DNA of 5,826 bases, taken from positions 1 through 5,826 of the forward strand of contig JAPLUJ010000756.1 of NCBI GenBank assembly GCA_026397695.1. Reading direction: 5' to 3'. How positions within the stretch are numbered: the first letter of the stretch is position 1; every line of letters starts with the position of its first letter. This stretch comes from Verrucomicrobiota bacterium (GTDB lineage: Bacteria > Verrucomicrobiota > Verrucomicrobiia > Verrucomicrobiales > Akkermansiaceae). Shown here in pieces: positions 1 to 5,826 of the stretch. A program made the translations under genes and the position numbers. The notes beneath the pieces are model-generated. The model had not been told where the DNA came from. It did not search any database and was given only the letters and a program-made list of their open reading frames with translations.

Positions 1-738
1 GATCTCCATTTTGCCACGCAGGCGCATCGACCCGCGGCCGGTGCGGAAGTATTCCTCGATGCCGCGCAGGCCGCGGATCTCGCAGGGAACCGGGAAGTCC
101 GGCCCTTTGATGAAATGCATCAATTCGGGCAAGGTGATTTCGGGATTGTCGATCTGCGCGCAAATGGCATCGACCACTTCGCCGAGATTGTGCGAGGCGA
201 GGTTGGTGGCCATGCCCACCGCAATGCCGGTGCTGCCGTTGACCAAAAAGTTAGGGAATGCCGCAGGCAGCACTGACGGCTCGGTTTGCGAGCCATCATA
301 GTTCGGGATGAAGTCCACCGTGTCCTTGTCGAGATCGTCCATCATCGCCAGCCCTAACGGATGGAGCCGCGCTTCGGTATATCGCATGGATGCCGCGCCA
401 TCGCCTTCCACCGAACCGAAGTTGCCCTGGCCGTCGATGAGCATTTCACGCATCGGCCATGGCTGGCCCATGTTGACGAGCGTGGTGTAGATCGCCATGT
501 CACCATGCGGGTGGAAATTACCCATGGTTTCGCCGACGATCTTGGCGCACTTGACGTGCGGTTTTCCCGGGCCGACGCCGAGCTGGCGCATGGCATACAG
601 GATGCGGCGCTGGGACGGCTTGAGGCCGTCCCGCACATCCGGCAGGGCGCGGGATATGATCACCGACATCGAGTATTCCAGAAAGGACTTCGAGAGTTCC
701 TCGGCGACGTTGATGGGTTTGATGTGTTCTTCGGACAT
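1..738 (-). CDS. gyrA: DNA gyrase subunit A, N-terminal 246 residues (partial, runs off the left edge)
   Basis: GyrA is the DNA-breaking and rejoining subunit of the A2B2 gyrase, a type IIA topoisomerase in the cytoplasm. The translation begins [20 protein letters not shown] and carries the GyrA winged-helix landmarks: [11 protein letters not shown] (about 31-41), the HPHGD loop (76-80), [20 protein letters not shown] with the DNA-linking tyrosine at Tyr120 (E. coli Tyr122), and the intercalating isoleucine in [11 protein letters not shown] at Ile172. The ATG at 736-738 is chosen because it gives the usual short GyrA N-terminus. No Shine-Dalgarno is visible before it; the upstream bases belong to the heptamer repeat region. 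The tower, coiled coil and C-terminal DNA-wrapping domain lie outside the window, so the GyrA-box that would exclude ParC cannot be checked. Adjacent gyrB supports gyrase. Residues 81 and 85, equivalent to E. coli Ser83 and Asp87, are Met and Thr, which is unusual. Confidence 0.95.
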   Translation of the reverse strand, partial: MSEEHIKPINVAEELSKSFLEYSMSVIISRALPDVRDGLKPSQRRILYAMRQLGVGPGKPHVKCAKIVGETMGNFHPHGDMAIYTTLVNMGQPWPMREMLIDGQGNFGSVEGDGAASMRYTEARLHPLGLAMMDDLDKDTVDFIPNYDGSQTEPSVLPAAFPNFLVNGSTGIAVGMATNLASHNLGEVVDAICAQIDNPEITLPELMHFIKGPDFPVPCEIRGLRGIEEYFRTGRGSMRLRGKMEI

Positions 739-750
739 GGTTAAAGTGGA

Positions 751-778
751 TGGGTCATGGGTCACGAGTCATGGGTAT
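751..778 (+). repeat. Heptamer array, gyrA-side end of the S23 cassette
   Basis: Four 7-base units in register: TGGGTCA at 751-757 and again at 758-764, CGAGTCA at 765-771, and a diverged TGGGTAT at 772-778. It forms an inverted pair with 1141-1168. The S23 stop codon (762-764) and its last codons lie within the array. Confidence 0.8.
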
Positions 779-1139
779 CTGACGGAGGGCCAATCGTTTT
801 GATGTAAGCGTTGAGGCGTTTGCGGAGGGATTCGAGATCCCGATAGAGTTGGCGGGCCAGTTCGGCATCAACCAACTCGCGGCGGGCGGCTTTTTCCAGC
901 CAGGTCTGCGTTTCAGCGAGTGAACCGCGGGCATAGTAGCAGAATTTCTGGTTCTCCTTGTAGTGATATCGGCCGTGACCCTCGGAGATATTGGCGGCAA
1001 TCGAATCGGTTGCGCGAACGAATTGCTTGCCGACTGTATCTTTTGCCAGGAAATCCCACTGGGTCACCCAATCCCAAACGATCTCCCCGAGACGCATGGC
1101 TTCCCGATAGATTTCCAGATCATTCAAGGACTTGCTCAT
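762..1139 (-). CDS. Four helix bundle protein, S23 / 23S rRNA intervening-sequence family
   Basis: A 125-residue protein of the four-helix-bundle family first described from intervening sequences in 23S rRNA and related in fold to the Avd accessory proteins of diversity-generating retroelements. The family signature is clear: LEIYREAM (8-15), the [16 protein letters not shown] stretch (42-57), and the YARGSLAET stretch (69-77) followed by two helices to about residue 115. There is no signal peptide or membrane segment. Length matches the family (about 115-130). The biochemical role of these proteins is unsettled; RNA or nucleic-acid binding as a small oligomer is the usual suggestion. The ATG at 1137-1139 is used because it gives the standard SLNDLEIY start; only a weak AGG precedes it. 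The C-terminal tail SDTHDS is encoded by heptamer repeat sequence, so it is probably element end rather than folded protein. It lies in the gyrB-gyrA operon on the same strand. Confidence 0.9.
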   Translation of the reverse strand: MSKSLNDLEIYREAMRLGEIVWDWVTQWDFLAKDTVGKQFVRATDSIAANISEGHGRYHYKENQKFCYYARGSLAETQTWLEKAARRELVDAELARQLYRDLESLRKRLNAYIKTIGPPSDTHDS

Positions 1140-1140
1140 A

Positions 1141-1168
1141 TTACCTGTGACTCATGACTCATGACTCA
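1141..1168 (-). repeat. Heptamer array, gyrB-side end of the S23 cassette
   Basis: Read on the minus strand this is three perfect TGAGTCA units (1168-1162, 1161-1155, 1154-1148) followed by a diverged CAGGTAA (1147-1141). On the plus strand the same units read TGACTCA. The array ends one base before the S23 start codon, so any stem formed with 751-778 would include the weak ribosome-binding region of that gene. Confidence 0.85.
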
Positions 1169-1178
1169 TGCCTGGCCG

Positions 1179-4843
<3,665 letters not shown>

Positions 4844-4844
4844 G

Positions 4845-4889
4845 TCATCTTGCGCTGTCAGCCACCGTGGGCATGTGGATCATCATCAT
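4845..4889 (-). other. Possible leader ORF (14 codons) directly before the RNase D gene
   Basis: A short frame reading MMMIHMPTVADSAR ends in TGA at 4847-4845, one base before the RNase D ATG (TGA-C-ATG). A GGAGG lies at 4910-4906 on the minus strand, 16 bases before the first ATG, which is further than usual. The tight stop-start junction would permit translational coupling, which could matter because the main gene lacks its own ribosome-binding site. A 14-codon frame can easily occur by chance, so this is only a candidate. The rest of the gap 4844-4983 holds nothing else recognised. Confidence 0.2.
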
Positions 4890-4983
4890 GGTTTCACCGC
4901 TCCAACCTCCAGAGCGGGCATCAACCCGCACCCGGATACCGGACGATGGCCTGGTTCGCTGCCTGCCCCATCAAAAATGCTCG

Positions 4984-5826
4984 TTATTTCCAATCCTGAA
5001 TGACCGTGTGGTTAACGCCGGCGATCTTGACAACGGTGGTGCGCGGGGTATATCCGCTATTCCAGAACCCCCAGTCCGCCACGACCACGGTTGCGGATTG
5101 CAAATCAGGAGTGATGGTCACCCAAGGCACAGGCGAAAAGAAATCGCCGGCATTCATGTTATTGTAGCCGGTGATCGTCACTTGATAGCTCCCCCCCCCA
5201 ACAGATGCATAACCCACCAAAGGCGCGATGGTTACGCCACTACCGCCACCCTGTGAATTCCAGTCCTGCTCGATGTGGTGATTGATGCCGGCGATGGTGA
5301 TGTTGGCTTCGCGCCGCAAGTTCGACGAGTTGCCAGTCACCGTGGCCACCAATTCGGCATTGCCGGTTCCCGATGTGGGAAAGATCACCACCCAGGAGTA
5401 GGGATTCACAACCGACCATGGCTCCGAGGCGGTCACGTAGATTTTGTAAGTGGCCCCATCTTCGCTGACACTCTTGGACTTCGGACTGATGATGGTAACC
5501 GGGGCTGGCGTCTGGTCACGGTTGGGCAACATCAGCATCTGACCCGAGCCCGTTCCGGCTGTATAATAGCCGCGAACCTCGCCGGATTTCTGCAACACCA
5601 CGCCACCGAGAATCCCCGTCGTGCTGGCATACAACTGATTCGGGTCGTTGTATATGTAGGTGCCGGTCAACGCCCCGGTTTTGGACGCGATGAGCGCATT
5701 GAGCGTGCGGGTCTGCGTGCGGGGGATGGTGATGGCGTTTGTGGTGGACCAGGTTGCGATCACATCCTGACCGGAGAATGCCCCGTCAATGAACTTGATC
5801 AGCGCATTGTTCGCCCGCAACGCAGA
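4984..5826 (-). CDS. C-terminal part of a large beta-rich, probably extracellular protein with two BACON-like domains (partial, start outside the window)
   Basis: The frame is open to the right edge and ends at a TAA at 4984-4986, giving 281 C-terminal codons. A TTG at 5818-5820 is not taken as the start because the frame continues past it. Three modules are seen. First (about 5561-5710) is a TGALTGTYIY...GGVVLQKSGEVRGYY segment of the kind repeated in large verrucomicrobial secreted proteins. Then come two BACON-like all-beta domains of about 80 residues: 5260-5499, with WSVV, SWVVIFPTSGTGN and a closing IEQDW; and 4987-5235, with PWVTITPD and a closing VIQDW. BACON domains are linked to carbohydrate or mucin binding and to domain spacing in surface proteins; binding here is inference. 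No catalytic residues, membrane anchor or C-terminal sorting motif are visible. The second domain contains a G9 run in its coding strand. Confidence 0.8.
   Translation of the reverse strand, partial: SALRANNALIKFIDGAFSGQDVIATWSTTNAITIPRTQTRTLNALIASKTGALTGTYIYNDPNQLYASTTGILGGVVLQKSGEVRGYYTAGTGSGQMLMLPNRDQTPAPVTIISPKSKSVSEDGATYKIYVTASEPWSVVNPYSWVVIFPTSGTGNAELVATVTGNSSNLRREANITIAGINHHIEQDWNSQGGGSGVTIAPLVGYASVGGGSYQVTITGYNNMNAGDFFSPVPWVTITPDLQSATVVVADWGFWNSGYTPRTTVVKIAGVNHTVIQDWK
4987..5235 (-). repeat. Second BACON-like domain repeat (last in the protein)
   Basis: About 83 residues from VTIAPLVGY to the last residue. It shares with the upstream copy the pattern aromatic-W-V-x-I-x-P in mid domain, then I-A-G-(I/V)-N-H and a closing (I/V)-x-Q-D-W. 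The two copies are clearly diverged at protein level. Confidence 0.6.
5191..5199 (-). repeat. Run of nine G (coding strand), possible slippage tract
   Basis: On the coding strand the run encodes three glycines inside SVGGGSYQ of the second BACON-like domain. The frame is intact with nine. Eight G would reach a TGA after GAIK; ten G would reach a TAA after ELSSDDHRLQ. Either slip would remove nearly all of the last domain. Confidence 0.6.
5260..5499 (-). repeat. First BACON-like domain repeat
   Basis: About 80 residues from VTIISPKSK to IEQDW. The central SWVVIFPTSGTGN, followed by a hydrophobic strand and R-x-A-x-I-T-I-A-G, is the characteristic BACON layout (W-x-x-x-x-P-x-S-G-x-G then x-R-x-A-x-I-T-V). 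Confidence 0.65.

Larger units (their letters stand above)
751..1168 (-). mobile_element. Candidate small inserted cassette: S23-family gene bounded by inverted heptamer arrays
   Basis: A 418-base unit sits between gyrB and gyrA. Each end is an array of 7-base repeats, and the two ends are inverted relative to each other (22 of 28 positions identical). Inside is a single S23-family gene and almost nothing else. Removing the unit would leave about 20 bases between the gyrB stop and the gyrA start, a normal spacing for this co-transcribed pair, which argues for insertion into an existing operon. Genes of the S23 family are known inside intervening sequences of 23S rRNA, where the element is also bounded by complementary ends. 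That this copy moved here by a similar route is inference. No transposase and no target-site duplication are visible, so the boundaries are approximate. Confidence 0.5.

Noticed and set aside
361..744. Plus-strand frame of 127 codons opposite gyrA, and the other shadow frames on either strand
   Set aside because: They overlap clearly identified genes, show no motif of their own, and are explained by codon bias in GC-rich DNA.
738..1139. Reading the S23 gene as part of a diversity-generating retroelement (Avd-like accessory gene)
   Set aside because: No reverse transcriptase, template repeat or variable repeat is present in the window, and gyrase genes flank it on both sides.
739..1178. Target-site duplication around the S23 cassette
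   Set aside because: The bases outside the two arrays (ending GTGGA on the left, starting CCTGG on the right) share no direct repeat, so no duplication can be claimed and the element ends stay approximate.
4914..4929. Hairpin GCGGG ... CCCGC in the gap between the secreted-protein gene and the RNase D gene
   Set aside because: The stem has only five pairs and no T-run follows on either strand, so it is not convincing as an intrinsic terminator.

Overview
The window looks like a GC-rich chromosomal segment of a member of the Verrucomicrobiota or a related PVC-group bacterium. This rests on the character of the GyrA and GyrB sequences, the almost complete lack of Shine-Dalgarno sequences before clear start codons, and an extracellular protein whose C-terminal modules (a 'TGxLTGTYxY...GVVLQ...GYY' module followed by two BACON-like domains) are familiar from large verrucomicrobial secreted proteins. 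The placement is inferred from remembered family features, not from a search. All credible genes are on the minus strand.

Layout in transcription order, from right to left. Positions 5826-4984 hold the C-terminal part of a large beta-rich, probably extracellular protein whose start lies outside the window. A 140-base gap (4983-4844) follows. It holds no recognisable terminator or promoter, only a possible 14-codon leader ORF. Positions 4843-3779 encode an RNase D-type 3'-5' exonuclease. After 56 bases comes gyrB (3722-1179). After another 39 bases comes a small four-helix-bundle gene of the S23 / 23S-rRNA-intervening-sequence family (1139-762), then, 23 bases on, the first 246 codons of gyrA (738-1, running off the left edge).

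GyrB and GyrA form the A2B2 DNA gyrase, which introduces negative supercoils ahead of replication and transcription forks. Their genes would be only about 20 bases apart if the S23 cassette were absent. The cassette (about 751-1168) is bounded by inverted arrays of 7-base repeats (TGAGTCA-type), 28 bases each and identical at 22 of 28 positions, so it looks like a small inserted element inside an otherwise ordinary gyrB-gyrA operon. This is the most interesting structure in the window.

Other points of note are the replacement of the usual Ser and Asp by Met81 and Thr85 at the quinolone-contact positions of GyrA, and a run of nine G in the coding strand of the secreted protein. A slip of one base either way in that run would cut off the last BACON-like domain. 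No tRNA, rRNA, CRISPR array, transposase gene or DnaA-box cluster was seen.
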